Below, piece after piece: positions 8,815 through 18,140 of a stretch of DNA of 64,000 bases. How positions within the stretch are numbered: the first letter of the stretch is position 1; every line of letters begins with the position of its first letter. Both the position numbers and the translations under genes were made by a program. The stretch spans positions 5,952,001-6,016,000 of the forward strand of contig NZ_CP022098.1 of assembly GCF_002305875.1 (NCBI RefSeq), given 5' to 3'. This DNA comes from Cystobacter fuscus (GTDB lineage Bacteria; Myxococcota; Myxococcia; Myxococcales; Myxococcaceae). The notes below the pieces were generated by a model, which made no database searches, was not told where the DNA came from, and saw only the letters and a program-made list of their open reading frames with translations.

Positions 8815-10037
8815 GTGTTAAGCACCCGGGTCGTGCAGGCCCTGCTCGTTCTTCTCGCCATCTCGGCGTTGTCGCTGCTGGCCTCCCACCGCCGGGTGCT
8901 GGAACCGAGCCATTCGCCGGTCCTGGTGCAGCTCGCCGCCAGTGGCCTGCTCTTCCTCGCCCTGGGCGCGGTGTTGGGGCCGGATCTGTTGGGATTGCTG
9001 TCCTGGAGCGACTTGAACTCGCTGCAGCCGCTGCTGTCCCTGGGGCTGGGGGTGGCGGGGATGAGCGTGGGGTTGGATCTGGAGCCGCGGCTGTTGAGGC
9101 TGCTGCCGCGCGAGGTGTACGTGGCGGCGCTGGCGCACTCCGGGACGGCCTTCCTGTGGGTGGCGCTGCCCCTGGCCGGGCCGCTGCTGTTCACGCTGGG
9201 GCTGCCGCCGGGCAAGGCGGTGGGGGCGGCGGCGTTGCTGGGCGCGGCGGCGAGCCTGTCCTCGGGACACTTCGCGGTGCTGGGCTACCGCAGTGGACGC
9301 ATGGAGCGGCGCACGGGGCTGTCCGTGGCGCTGCTCACCATGTTGGACGATCTGGTGGGCCTGGGGGTGCTCATGGTGGCGCTCACCTTCGGCGCGGCGG
9401 CGCATCCCGGGGAGGGGTTGGGGCTGGTGGCGCTCGCGCTGCTCTTGGGGGTGGCGTGTGGTGGGCTGATCGCCATCCTCATGCAGGGGCTCAACGATCA
9501 GGGCGAGCTGATGGCGGTGCTGCTCGGCGGGGTGGCGCTCGTGTCCGGCGCGTCGGCCTACCTGCGCGTCTCCACGCTGCTGACGGGGGTGGCGTGTGGG
9601 GCCACGTTGGCGCTGGTGGGCGGCCGGGCGGTGTGGGGGCGGCGCGCGTGCTCGGCCGCTTCGAGCGGCCCGCGTACCTGCTGCTCATCTTCCTGGTGGG
9701 GGCGCACGTGCAGCCGCGGGACGTGCTCGCGTGGGCGCTGGTGCCGGCGTACCTGGGGTTGCGCTTCCTCGGCAAGGTGATGGGGGGCGCGCTCGCGCAG
9801 CGCTTCGCCGGCCAGACCCTGGCGCTGCCGCCGCGGCTGGGCTACGCGCTCATCGCCCAGGGCGGGCTCGCGTTGTGCCTGGTGGTGGAGTACCTGGTGC
9901 TGGTGCCCGGCCCCCTGTCGCAGCGGGTCTTCGACGTGGTGGTGGCGGGGGCGCTCATCAACGAGGTGCTCGGCCACTGGGCCTTCAGCCAGGTGCTCTC
10001 CCCCATCACCTCGAGGATGAGGGGAGGGGTGCGATGA
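8815..10037 (+). CDS. cation:proton antiporter (CPA2-like), frameshifted near 9637
   Basis: Inner-membrane antiporter exchanging a monovalent cation for protons. The frame starting GTG at 8815 encodes successive hydrophobic segments and the LLTMLDDLVGLGVLM segment with paired Asp residues typical of the family. It loses sense after LALVGGRAVWG, while the next frame continues sensibly from VLGRFERPAYLLLIFLVG to the stop at 10037. One missing base at the GTGGGGGCGG run (about 9634-9640) restores a 407-residue protein of normal family size. Either a sequencing error or a real frameshift mutation. It overlaps the next antiporter gene as ATGA. Confidence 0.75.
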
Positions 10038-11332
10038 AGCCCGCGCTGATGCGCCTGCTGTTGTTGCTGGTGCTGCTCGCGGCGATCTCCCGGGCCCAGC
10101 TGTGGCGGGTGGACACGGGCACGTCGGTGGCGCTGGCCGCCGGGGCGCTGCTGCTGTGTGGCCTGTTCGCGGGCAAGGTGGCCAAGGGCGTGGGGCTGCC
10201 CCGGCTCACGGGCTACCTGCTGGTGGGCGTGGCGGTGGGGCCGTACGCGCTGGGCTTCATTCCCGGCGCGGGGGTGAAGGGGTTGGAGCTGGTCAAGGGG
10301 CTCGCGGTGAGCCTCATCGCGCTGGTGGCGGGCACGGAGCTGGAGTGGGGGCTCATCCGCCGGGTGGGCATCAAGGTGGTGACCCTGTGCTGCCTGGTGT
10401 GTGGCATCACCTTCCTGGTCATCTTCGGCGCGCTCCTCGCGCTCCGGCCGTGGCTGCCCTTCCTCGCGTCCATGACGCTGGCGCAGGCGCTGGCCGTCAG
10501 CGCGCTCATCTCCATGGTGGTGGTGTCCTTCTCGCCCACCGTCACCATCGCCATCGTGCAGGAGACGGCCGCGCGCGGCTCCTTCACCGAGTTCCTCATG
10601 GCGCTCGTCATCATCGGCGACCTGGTCGTCATGGTGGGCTTCGCCGTGGCGGCGGGCCTGGCGCGGGCGAGCTTCGGCGGCGGGCTGGACGTGGGCGGGC
10701 TGGTGACGGGGGTGGGGTGGGAGTTGTTCGGCTCCATGGTGGTGGGCGCCGTGCTGGCGCTGTGCCTGCTGCTGTACATGCGGCAGGTCAAGCGCGAGCT
10801 GCCCCTGTTCCTGGTGGGGCTGTGCTTCGCCTCGGCGGAGGCCGGCGCGCGCATGCACCTGTCTCCGCTCATGGTGTCGCTGTCGGCCGGAGCGCTCATC
10901 GTCAACCTGGATCCGCGCGAGGGCGAGCGCATCCACCACGCCATCCAACGCGCGGGCCTGCCCATCTTCGCGCTCTTCTTCGCCGCGGCCGGCGCGGGGC
11001 TCCAGCTGAGCACGCTCTTCATGGTGGGGCCGGCGGCGATGCTGCTCGTGGTGTTGCGCGCCGTGGCCATCTATGGCTCGTGCCGGCACTTCGCTCCGGC
11101 GGAGGATCCCCGGCTGCGGCAGAACCTGTGGATGGGACTCATCTCCCAGGCGGGCGTCACCTTCGGTCTCGCGGCGCTCGTCTCGCGCACCTTCCCCACC
11201 TTCGGCCCCCAGGTGGAGGTGCTCATCGTGGCGATGATCACCGCGCACGAACTCATCGGCCCCGTCCTCACCCGGCGGGCCATCCAGCGCAGCGGCGAGT
11301 CCCACGCGGATGAGTCGCCGGGCGCGGCCTAG
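10034..11332 (+). CDS. cation:proton antiporter (CPA2/KefB-like membrane domain)
   Basis: A 432-residue integral membrane protein with about 12 hydrophobic segments. Diagnostic parts are GLPRLTGYLLVGVAVGPYALG (TM2-3), ALIALVAGTELEW, VVVSFSPTVTIAIVQE and the core segment MALVIIGDLVVMVGF. It lacks the RCK/TrkA-N domain of full KefB/KefC. The ATG at 10034 overlaps the stop of the preceding antiporter, so the two are translationally coupled and may act as a pair or heterodimer. The yciO-like gene follows after 14 bp. The cation transported is unknown. Confidence 0.85.
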   Translation: MKPALMRLLLLLVLLAAISRAQLWRVDTGTSVALAAGALLLCGLFAGKVAKGVGLPRLTGYLLVGVAVGPYALGFIPGAGVKGLELVKGLAVSLIALVAGTELEWGLIRRVGIKVVTLCCLVCGITFLVIFGALLALRPWLPFLASMTLAQALAVSALISMVVVSFSPTVTIAIVQETAARGSFTEFLMALVIIGDLVVMVGFAVAAGLARASFGGGLDVGGLVTGVGWELFGSMVVGAVLALCLLLYMRQVKRELPLFLVGLCFASAEAGARMHLSPLMVSLSAGALIVNLDPREGERIHHAIQRAGLPIFALFFAAAGAGLQLSTLFMVGPAAMLLVVLRAVAIYGSCRHFAPAEDPRLRQNLWMGLISQAGVTFGLAALVSRTFPTFGPQVEVLIVAMITAHELIGPVLTRRAIQRSGESHADESPGAA

Positions 11333-11346
11333 CGGAGAGACACCCC

Positions 11347-11961
11347 ATGGCGCCAGTCGCACCCATCCTCGAGGTCAACGCGGAGCACCCCCAGCCCCGG
11401 CACGTGCAACGCGCCGTGGACATCCTCTCCGGCGGCGGCGTCATCGCCTACCCCACGGACACCTACTACGGCCTCGGGTGCGATCTCGGCTCGAAGAAGG
11501 GGATTGAACGGCTGTACAAGCTCAAGGGGCGCGACCGGAAGAAGCCCCTGTCCATCCTGTGTCCGGATCTCTCGGACGTGGCGAAGTACGCGCACGTGAG
11601 CAACTTCGCCTACCGGACCATGAAGGGGCTGACGCCCGGCGCCTTCACCTTCATCCTCGAGGCCACGCGGCTGATGCCCGAGGTGATGATGTCCAAGCAG
11701 AAGCAGGTGGGCATCCGGGTGCCGGACTCGGAGCTGGCGCGTGCGCTGGCCGCCGGGCTGGGCCGTCCCCTCGTCACCACCTCGGCCACGGACCTCGAGG
11801 GCGAGCCGCTCACCGACGCGCGGAGCATCAAGGACGCGCTCGGCCACGGGTTGGATCTCATCCTCGACGCGGGGGTGACGCTGCTGGAGGCCAGCACGGT
11901 GGTGTCGCTCATCGGCGATCAGATCGAGGTGTTGCGCCAGGGCAAGGGCCAGCTGGACTGA
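11347..11961 (+). CDS. yciO: YciO/TsaC/Sua5 family protein (threonylcarbamoyl-AMP synthase fold)
   Basis: A 204-residue cytoplasmic protein of the YrdC-like fold. Recognisable blocks: GGVIAYPTDTYYGLGCDL near the N-terminus, KPLSILCPDLSDVAKYA, TPGAFTFILEAT, and VGIRVPDS. Length, the opening HPQPRHVQRAVDIL and the block order fit the YciO branch better than TsaC, so its role in tRNA t6A synthesis is uncertain. It lies between the antiporters and the xerD-like gene with gaps of 14 and 10 bp, indicating one transcription unit. Confidence 0.88.
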   Translation: MAPVAPILEVNAEHPQPRHVQRAVDILSGGGVIAYPTDTYYGLGCDLGSKKGIERLYKLKGRDRKKPLSILCPDLSDVAKYAHVSNFAYRTMKGLTPGAFTFILEATRLMPEVMMSKQKQVGIRVPDSELARALAAGLGRPLVTTSATDLEGEPLTDARSIKDALGHGLDLILDAGVTLLEASTVVSLIGDQIEVLRQGKGQLD

Positions 11962-11971
11962 GGGGCGCGGC

Positions 11972-12928
<957 letters not shown>

Positions 12929-12938
12929 CCCCGCCGGG

Positions 12939-14045
12939 TCAGGGCACGGGCACGCGATCGCCGAGCTTCTCGCGGCGGATGAGCAGCAGCTCGCGCAGGA
13001 TGATCTGCGAGGTCGCCATCAGCGGCACCGCCATCACCGCGCCGATGATGCCGGCGAGCTCCCCGAAGAAGACCACGGCGAACAGGGTGAGCAGCGGGTT
13101 GACGTGCACCGTGCGCCGGAAGACGAGGGGCGCGAGCACGTTGCCCTCCGTCACCCCGTAGAGGACGAAGTAGACGAAGACGAGCAGTGCCTTCCAGACA
13201 CCCGCCGTGGCGAGCGTCAGCAGGGTGACGAAGCCGCCCGCGACGATGGGCCCCGCGTAGGGCACGAGGCTGGAGAAGCCACTCGCGATGCCCAGGGGCA
13301 GGAAGAAGGGCATGCCGAGCAGGGCCAGGCACGTGGAGGTCAGCAGGGCGTTGATGCTGCAGATGAGGGTGAGGCCGCTCAGGTAGCCGCCCGTCGCGCT
13401 GTACACCTTCTCCAGGACGCGCTCGTAACGGGGCCGGCGCTCGGGCAGCGCCTGCGAGAGGATCCGCTGGACGAGCCCCGGGCCGAAGACGAGCATGAAC
13501 ACCATCAGGAAGATGACGGTGATGGTCGCGCCCACCAGGCTGAAGGCCCCGGTGACGGCGGTGAGAATGGGCGGCAGCGCGCCCGAGGCCAGCCCGGCGG
13601 GGCCCTGTTCCTTGGGTTGGAGCTGAGCCACGACGTTGAAGCGCTGATCCACCAGCTTGAACAACCGCGAGGAGCGCACCTTCTCGATGAGCTCCGGTGC
13701 CTCGTTGGCCAACGCCTCGCCCTGGGTGATGGCGGCCGGAATGACGATCAGCGCGAGCGTCGTCAGGACGACCAGCACCGCGGCGAGCACCACGGCGATG
13801 GCGGACCTCCGTTTGAACCTCGCGCGTTGCACGAGCAGGCTCACGAGGTGATCCAACGCCATGGCGAACAGGGCGGCGAGTCCCGTGAGGATGAGCGCCG
13901 CCTCCGTCTTGACGATGAGCACCGCGAACACGGCCACCGCGAGCACCGCGAAGCAGACGGTGAAGGCGGTCTTGAGGGTGACTTGAGACGGTTGTCCGAT
14001 CGACGACTCGATGTCCGCGTCCGCCACGTGTACCAACCCCCTCAC
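12939..14045 (-). CDS. AI-2E/PerM family transporter
   Basis: A 368-residue inner-membrane protein with about eight hydrophobic segments arranged as three N-terminal, a long periplasmic amphipathic loop (residues 100-170) and a C-terminal cluster. The region PFFLPLGIASGFSSLVPYAGP and GIIGAVMAVPLMA are typical of the family. Characterised members export autoinducer-2 or act as Na+/H+ antiporters, and the substrate here is unknown. It is convergent with xerD, with stops only 10 bp apart. Confidence 0.9.
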   Translation of the reverse strand: MRGLVHVADADIESSIGQPSQVTLKTAFTVCFAVLAVAVFAVLIVKTEAALILTGLAALFAMALDHLVSLLVQRARFKRRSAIAVVLAAVLVVLTTLALIVIPAAITQGEALANEAPELIEKVRSSRLFKLVDQRFNVVAQLQPKEQGPAGLASGALPPILTAVTGAFSLVGATITVIFLMVFMLVFGPGLVQRILSQALPERRPRYERVLEKVYSATGGYLSGLTLICSINALLTSTCLALLGMPFFLPLGIASGFSSLVPYAGPIVAGGFVTLLTLATAGVWKALLVFVYFVLYGVTEGNVLAPLVFRRTVHVNPLLTLFAVVFFGELAGIIGAVMAVPLMATSQIILRELLLIRREKLGDRVPVP

Positions 14046-14179
14046 CCCGACACATCCCCAGTGCCCAGGGTGTGTCCGGACTCGGGCGGCGGCAACATCC
14101 GCTCGGCCGCCTGACCGCTCCCCGAGCGTCTGCCCGCGTCACGTGGATGCAGCCCCCGCTCGCACTTGCCTTCAGGCCA

Positions 14180-14265
14180 CCTTGGGGAAAGTCCACCTCG
14201 GTGCCGGCGACCACGTTGAGGTAGTTGGTGAGCACGTTCTGCGCGACCGCGGTGATGACCTCGAC
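14180..14265 (-). pseudogene. carboxymuconolactone decarboxylase family remnant (C-terminus)
   Basis: On the minus strand a frame reads VEVITAVAQNVLTNYLNVV followed by AGTEVDFP, which matches the usual C-terminal end of carboxymuconolactone decarboxylase family proteins (an xNVLTNYxNxVAxTEVDFP pattern). Nothing resembling the rest of such a protein lies upstream. The 14046-14463 interval is otherwise without a gene. A truncated remnant at the left edge of the mosaic region. Confidence 0.5.
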
Positions 14266-14463
14266 CCTTCGACGGGGACCCCAGGTGAACCAGGTGGGGA
14301 GGCCGGTTGGGATGAGAGCTATTCCAGGCCAGACCGTACCTCCAAAGGGTGACCGGATCCTCCCTCGAAATGGGGATTTCGAAGAATCCTGGAAACCGGT
14401 AGCTTGAAAGGATTCCCTGTTTGCGAGACCGGCTCCAACCTTCGTTCAATCAAGGCGGCAATC

Positions 14464-15486
14464 ATGTTCCAGAATAAGTATTCAAGACCCTCCCTTCGTG
14501 CCGCGTGCGCGATTCTGTTCCTCGCGAATGCGTGCGCCCCGACGAGTGACTCACCTGAAGGGCAAGACGTTGCAACAGAGACCGCTTCGAGCGCATTGCT
14601 CGCCTCCGGCGTGAGCTTCAAGACGGTGCTCGGCGGCCGCTATGTGGGCGCTCAAAACAACGGCGGCGGCGCGGTCATCGCGACGGCGACGAGCGCCCAG
14701 GATTGGGAGAAGTTCTCGATCGAGGACATCAACGGCGGGGCCCTCGAGAGTGGGGACAAGATCTTCATCATCGCGGGCACCGGGCAGTATTTCCAGGCCG
14801 CCAACGGCGGTGGCTCCACGCTGAACGCCGCCAGCGCGAATCGCCAGGACTGGGAGACGTTCCGCATTGTCAAGAAGAGCGGGACCGGTGCGATCGCCAA
14901 CGGCGACGTCGTCGGCCTGCAGACGGTCACGACTGGCCATTGGGTGTCGGCGGAGAACGGCGGTGGCAGCACGGTGTTCGCGTATGGCGCCGCGCTCGGC
15001 TCGTGGGAGCAGTTGACGATCTCTGGCTTGTCCGGAGGCACGACGCCGCCTCCTTCCGGTACGGGCTGTGACGCTCCCGGCCTCGTCTGGAAGACCGCCA
15101 GCAAGACCAACTACACGTCGTACCCGGATCCGGGCAGCGAGGAGTGCACCAAGTACAACGGCTGCACGTGGGCAGGGCAGTTCGCGGCGTGTTCGGGGAA
15201 GAAGTCGGAGGCGTGGGTGGCGGCACACAACATCGTCGCGGTGTTCCCCAACATGAACGCGCTCAAGCTCCACGACCTCTGCTTGAAGTCCGGCACGAAG
15301 ACCATCGTGGTCACCGTGCTCGACACGTGCGCCGACTCGGACTGCAGTGGTTGCTGCACCCAGAACAAGGGGAACGCCGACGCGCTGATCGACCTCGAGA
15401 GCTATACCAACGCGCGCTGGGGCGTCCCCGACGGCAGGATCCAATGGGCGGACCTCGGTCCGACCAAGGGTAGTGGCTGCAACTGA
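14464..15486 (+). CDS. secreted fascin-like beta-trefoil protein with DPBB-like C-terminal domain
   Basis: A 340-residue exported protein. The start at 14464 gives a signal sequence ending ILFLANAC, a possible lipoprotein site, and has AAGGCGG upstream. Residues about 45-190 form a fascin-like/beta-trefoil domain with three repeats of the type GGRYVGAQNNGGG / GQYFQAANGGGS / GHWVSAENGGGS. After a TTPPPSG linker, the C-terminal 130 residues contain paired cysteines and VLDTCADSDCSGCC...DLE, resembling the double-psi beta-barrel of barwin/expansin/RlpA proteins. A carbohydrate or cell-surface binding role is likely. No partner gene is nearby. Confidence 0.8.
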   Translation: MFQNKYSRPSLRAACAILFLANACAPTSDSPEGQDVATETASSALLASGVSFKTVLGGRYVGAQNNGGGAVIATATSAQDWEKFSIEDINGGALESGDKIFIIAGTGQYFQAANGGGSTLNAASANRQDWETFRIVKKSGTGAIANGDVVGLQTVTTGHWVSAENGGGSTVFAYGAALGSWEQLTISGLSGGTTPPPSGTGCDAPGLVWKTASKTNYTSYPDPGSEECTKYNGCTWAGQFAACSGKKSEAWVAAHNIVAVFPNMNALKLHDLCLKSGTKTIVVTVLDTCADSDCSGCCTQNKGNADALIDLESYTNARWGVPDGRIQWADLGPTKGSGCN

Positions 15487-15670
15487 TTCCCACTCGTGGG
15501 TCGCCGAGCAGCCAGCCCTGGTGCTCGCTCGGCGAGCTTCAGTGCGCACTCAACGGTCGGCAGGTACCGCATTCCACTAGCCGCCGGTGCGCCTTCAGGC
15601 GGTCGAGCGTAACGGCACGAGCCGAGCGCACGAGTTCGCCGAGTTCCGAATGGCCCTCGCTGCCGACCGA

Positions 15671-15850
15671 ATCGGCATAGCCGGTGGGCCTGAAAAGGCG
15701 CGGTACCTGAAGGATGACCTCGGTCTCGACGACGCTGTCGACTACAAGGCGCCTGACTTCGCCGAGCAACTTGCCCGCGCATTGCCCGATGGCCTCGGTA
15801 GGCTTTTCGACAACGTCGGTGGGTACATGTTTGAAGCGTTGATGCCCTTT
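15671..15850 (+). pseudogene. truncated duplicate of the CurA-like oxidoreductase gene
   Basis: About 180 bp nearly identical (two mismatches noticed) to 18666-18845 inside the intact oxidoreductase gene, in the same orientation and without indels. It encodes IGIAGGPEKARYLKDDLGLD through YMFEALMPFF, then joins abruptly to the toxin fragment near 15848. No start codon or N-terminal part is present. The high identity implies recent duplication. Confidence 0.85.
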
Positions 15851-16587
15851 TTTCCCAGCGGCCCCGGGCCGGAAACCGCTGAGCTTCCAGCAGGTGAGGG
15901 GGGCGGAGGGACTCGCACAGGCGGGCCGTGCCAGGACGTGGGTTGAAGTTCCCCCCCGAGTGGGCCCGTTGCTCGTGTTCCTTGTGCTGCTCTACCCCTC
16001 CAACACCGCCGGACCGGAGATCGACCGTCGCCCGGAGTGGTTGGACACGCAAGAGGAGTACGAGGCCCGTCTGCGAGAGCTGGCGGAGGAGTCGCGGCGG
16101 CTTATGGAGGAGCGTGTACCAGAGGATGCCGAGCCTGATTTTGATTCGGCCCCGCTGATGGCCACCAGGGAACCCAAGACTTGGTGGAACACGATAGATC
16201 CAGCGACGGGTAAGTTCTACACCAGTGTGGATGAGTATGACCGTGTTCCCCGTCACGAGGGTCAAATCTGTAAGAACAGTAAGCTTGACGAGTTCGAAGA
16301 GCAAAAGCGCGTACTCTATACGAAAATCCCCATCCTCGATCCGAGGCATCCTAATTCATCGAATGAGAGATGGGAGCCGGAGATCCCTTGCTCCAATATC
16401 CGGAATCGTCTCAAGGCCATGCAGAAAGTCCTTGATAAACGTGAGGAGATAAAGAAAAAAATGCTTCGGAGGAAAGTCTGATCCTGGCCACGATAAAGCA
16501 ATTGGTGACCTCGAAAAAGGCATCGCGTACCTGAAGCGACTCGAAGGGACGAATTGCGCCCCAGGTCATCCGATGGCGGATAGGTGA
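15843..16587 (+). pseudogene. orphan polymorphic-toxin C-terminal region, frameshifted at a poly-A tract
   Basis: An open frame without its own start begins at the junction with the oxidoreductase fragment. It has a hydrophobic segment (GPLLVFLVLLYPSNTAGPEI), a Glu/Arg-rich helix (EEYEARLRELAEESRRL) and a C-terminal domain with WWNTIDPATGKFYTSVDEYD. The frame stops at 16479-16481, but removing one A from the A7 run at about 16454-16460 lets it continue as CFGGKSDPGHDKAIGDLE to a stop at 16585-16587, 3 bp before the ankyrin gene. That spacing and the Cys/His-containing end support the longer frame as ancestral. The toxin family was not identified; the N-terminal export part is missing. Confidence 0.55.
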
Positions 16588-16590
16588 ATC

Positions 16591-17223
16591 ATGTCCAGGG
16601 AGCTTTTCGCAGCGATCAAGCAGCACGATACAGCACGGGTCAAGGCACTGCTCGAAGGGGGAGCCAATCCAAACGAGCCACGGGCAGAGGGTCGGGGGCT
16701 GCGTCCGCTGCAAGAGGCCATCTTCGCACTTTACGATGGGGGCGAGCTCGACGTGCTCCAGGCGCTCATCGAGCACGGCGCGGACGTCAACGCCTGGGAT
16801 GTCGAGCGGGACCAAACTCCCCTGTTGACGGCCGTCTGCGAGCGAGAGGTGGCGGCCCTCGAGGTGCTCGTGAGGGCGGGGGCCGATCCCAATGTGCGCA
16901 GCGGCGGAGGCGACACGCCGCTGCGGATATGCGCGGATTCGGGCTACTTGGCCATGGCGGCTCTGCTGCTGTACGCGGGGGCCGCCCGGACCATCAACGA
17001 CTGGGGCGGGATTTCCGGGTACACAGCTCTCGGGCTTGCGGCACTTCGACTGGACCTCCCCATGGTCAAGCTGCTGCTTGCCGCAGGCGCTGACACGAGG
17101 GCCCCAGACGAAGACAAGCGGCCCGCTCATTACTGCATGCCACCGCGCGCTGAATCTGATTCCCAGACATGGGACGCCGTGTTCGAACTGCTCGGAGGCG
17201 CGAAGGACCGCATGCCGTTGTAG
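16591..17223 (+). CDS. ankyrin-repeat protein, probable immunity protein
   Basis: A 210-residue soluble protein made almost wholly of ankyrin repeats: LFAAIKQHDTARVKALLEGG, then VLQALIEHGADVNAWD, ALEVLVRAGADPNVRSGG, ALRLDLPMVKLLLAAGAD. It starts 3 bp after the toxin-fragment stop, as expected for a toxin/immunity pair, and ankyrin proteins are known immunity proteins in polymorphic toxin loci. Because the adjacent toxin lacks its N-terminus, this may be an orphan immunity gene kept for protection against siblings. An unrelated scaffolding role cannot be excluded. Confidence 0.75.
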   Translation: MSRELFAAIKQHDTARVKALLEGGANPNEPRAEGRGLRPLQEAIFALYDGGELDVLQALIEHGADVNAWDVERDQTPLLTAVCEREVAALEVLVRAGADPNVRSGGGDTPLRICADSGYLAMAALLLYAGAARTINDWGGISGYTALGLAALRLDLPMVKLLLAAGADTRAPDEDKRPAHYCMPPRAESDSQTWDAVFELLGGAKDRMPL

Positions 17224-17303
17224 AATGAATCTCGTGCGCCTCGGGCTCGCGGCCGTGCCGCTCGACCTGACAACCCCGCCCGTCTGGACGCTCTCAAACG
17301 AGC

Positions 17304-17723
17304 CTACGAACGCTTCCCGGAGAGCGGCGGGCGCACAGCCCCTTGAGGCTCGCACGGCTCCTTCCAGAAGCTCGCAGTGGCCGGGGCGGCGCCATCCGCG
17401 AAGCGCACCGTTATTTTGACCCGCTCGCCGGGCAGAAACCCCCGATTGGGATTGACGGTCACGAAGTCATCGCCTTGTGCAACACCCACAGAGCGAGTGT
17501 CTGGCGGCAATTCCACGGCGCCCGCCGGCAAGAGGGAGTCAAAATCAAACGTTGTCGGCATGTCCGCGCTGATGCACACCTCACGAGCCTGCCGGGTGGG
17601 CTCCGCCAGCAAGTCAAGGCGGGTCGTGGCGATACAAGCGGGGGCGCGGGGTGGCTCGGCGGCTCCTGCGGCGCCGGTGAAGAGGACCAGCGACAGGAGT
17701 GCGCCGGGGGATATGGGGAGCAC
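17304..17723 (-). pseudogene. truncated DUF2381 family protein
   Basis: Encodes 139 residues: a signal peptide (LLSLVLFTGAAGAAEPPRAP) and the N-terminal half of a DUF2381 protein, a myxobacterial family normally near 290-300 residues. The text after RVKITVRFADGAAPATASF turns into unrelated KEPCEPQGAVRPP and stops, so about half of the protein is lost. The intact relative at 62583-63491 is followed by a kinase gene, which is missing here. It may still yield a short exported product. Confidence 0.6.
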
Positions 17724-17853
17724 GGAAATTCAACCTCCAGAATGCAAGCGGGGCCACCTCGGCATCTAGTACGACTTGGTCACATGCCGAGGGCGGCCTC
17801 GATCTTCCAGGAGAAGAATCCCCTCGGAAAAGGCGCGAAGTGACCGAGTAGTA

Positions 17854-17997
17854 CTAGCCGCCGGTGCGGGCGTCCCAGCCCAGCATCGCGACCTGGGCAA
17901 CGGCCTCCACGGCCTCTCGGTCGAACGCACGTGGTCGCCCGCGGGCGCGGGCCGTTGTCGTCTCGTCGGCTTGCGATGCCTGTCCAGATTTCCGCAT
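17854..17997 (-). pseudogene. truncated TetR family regulator (N-terminus only)
   Basis: From an ATG at 17997 the minus strand encodes 47 residues including RARGRPRAFDREAVEAVAQVA, the characteristic entry into a TetR-type DNA-binding domain, and then stops within the HTH at 17854. It is divergent from the CurA-like oxidoreductase gene, the usual position for its repressor. The rest of the repressor has been lost, so the oxidoreductase is probably derepressed. Confidence 0.6.
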
Positions 17998-18048
17998 CGG
18001 TCGCTACATAAACCCATTGACTCCTCTTGGCAACGTCCCTACTATTTC

Positions 18049-18064
18049 TGTGTCGACCGTCACA
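18049..18064. promoter_or_regulatory. imperfect palindrome, possible TetR operator
   Basis: TGTGTCGACCGTCACA is an imperfect 16-bp palindrome (12 of 16 positions symmetric) between the truncated TetR gene and the oxidoreductase start, about 75 bp upstream of the latter. Position and symmetry suit an operator for the lost repressor. Confidence 0.35.
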
Positions 18065-18140
18065 AAAATATTGAACGCCGGGTGAGCTGGTCGGCAAAGC
18101 GCTCCCCCTCGGATAGCTGTAGGCTCTTGAAGGAAATGAC

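Noticed and set aside
9630-9650. Programmed ribosomal frameshifting in the antiporter
   Set aside because: The G5 run is not a classic slippery heptamer, no stimulatory structure was evident, and this family does not use frameshifting; sequencing error or mutation is simpler.
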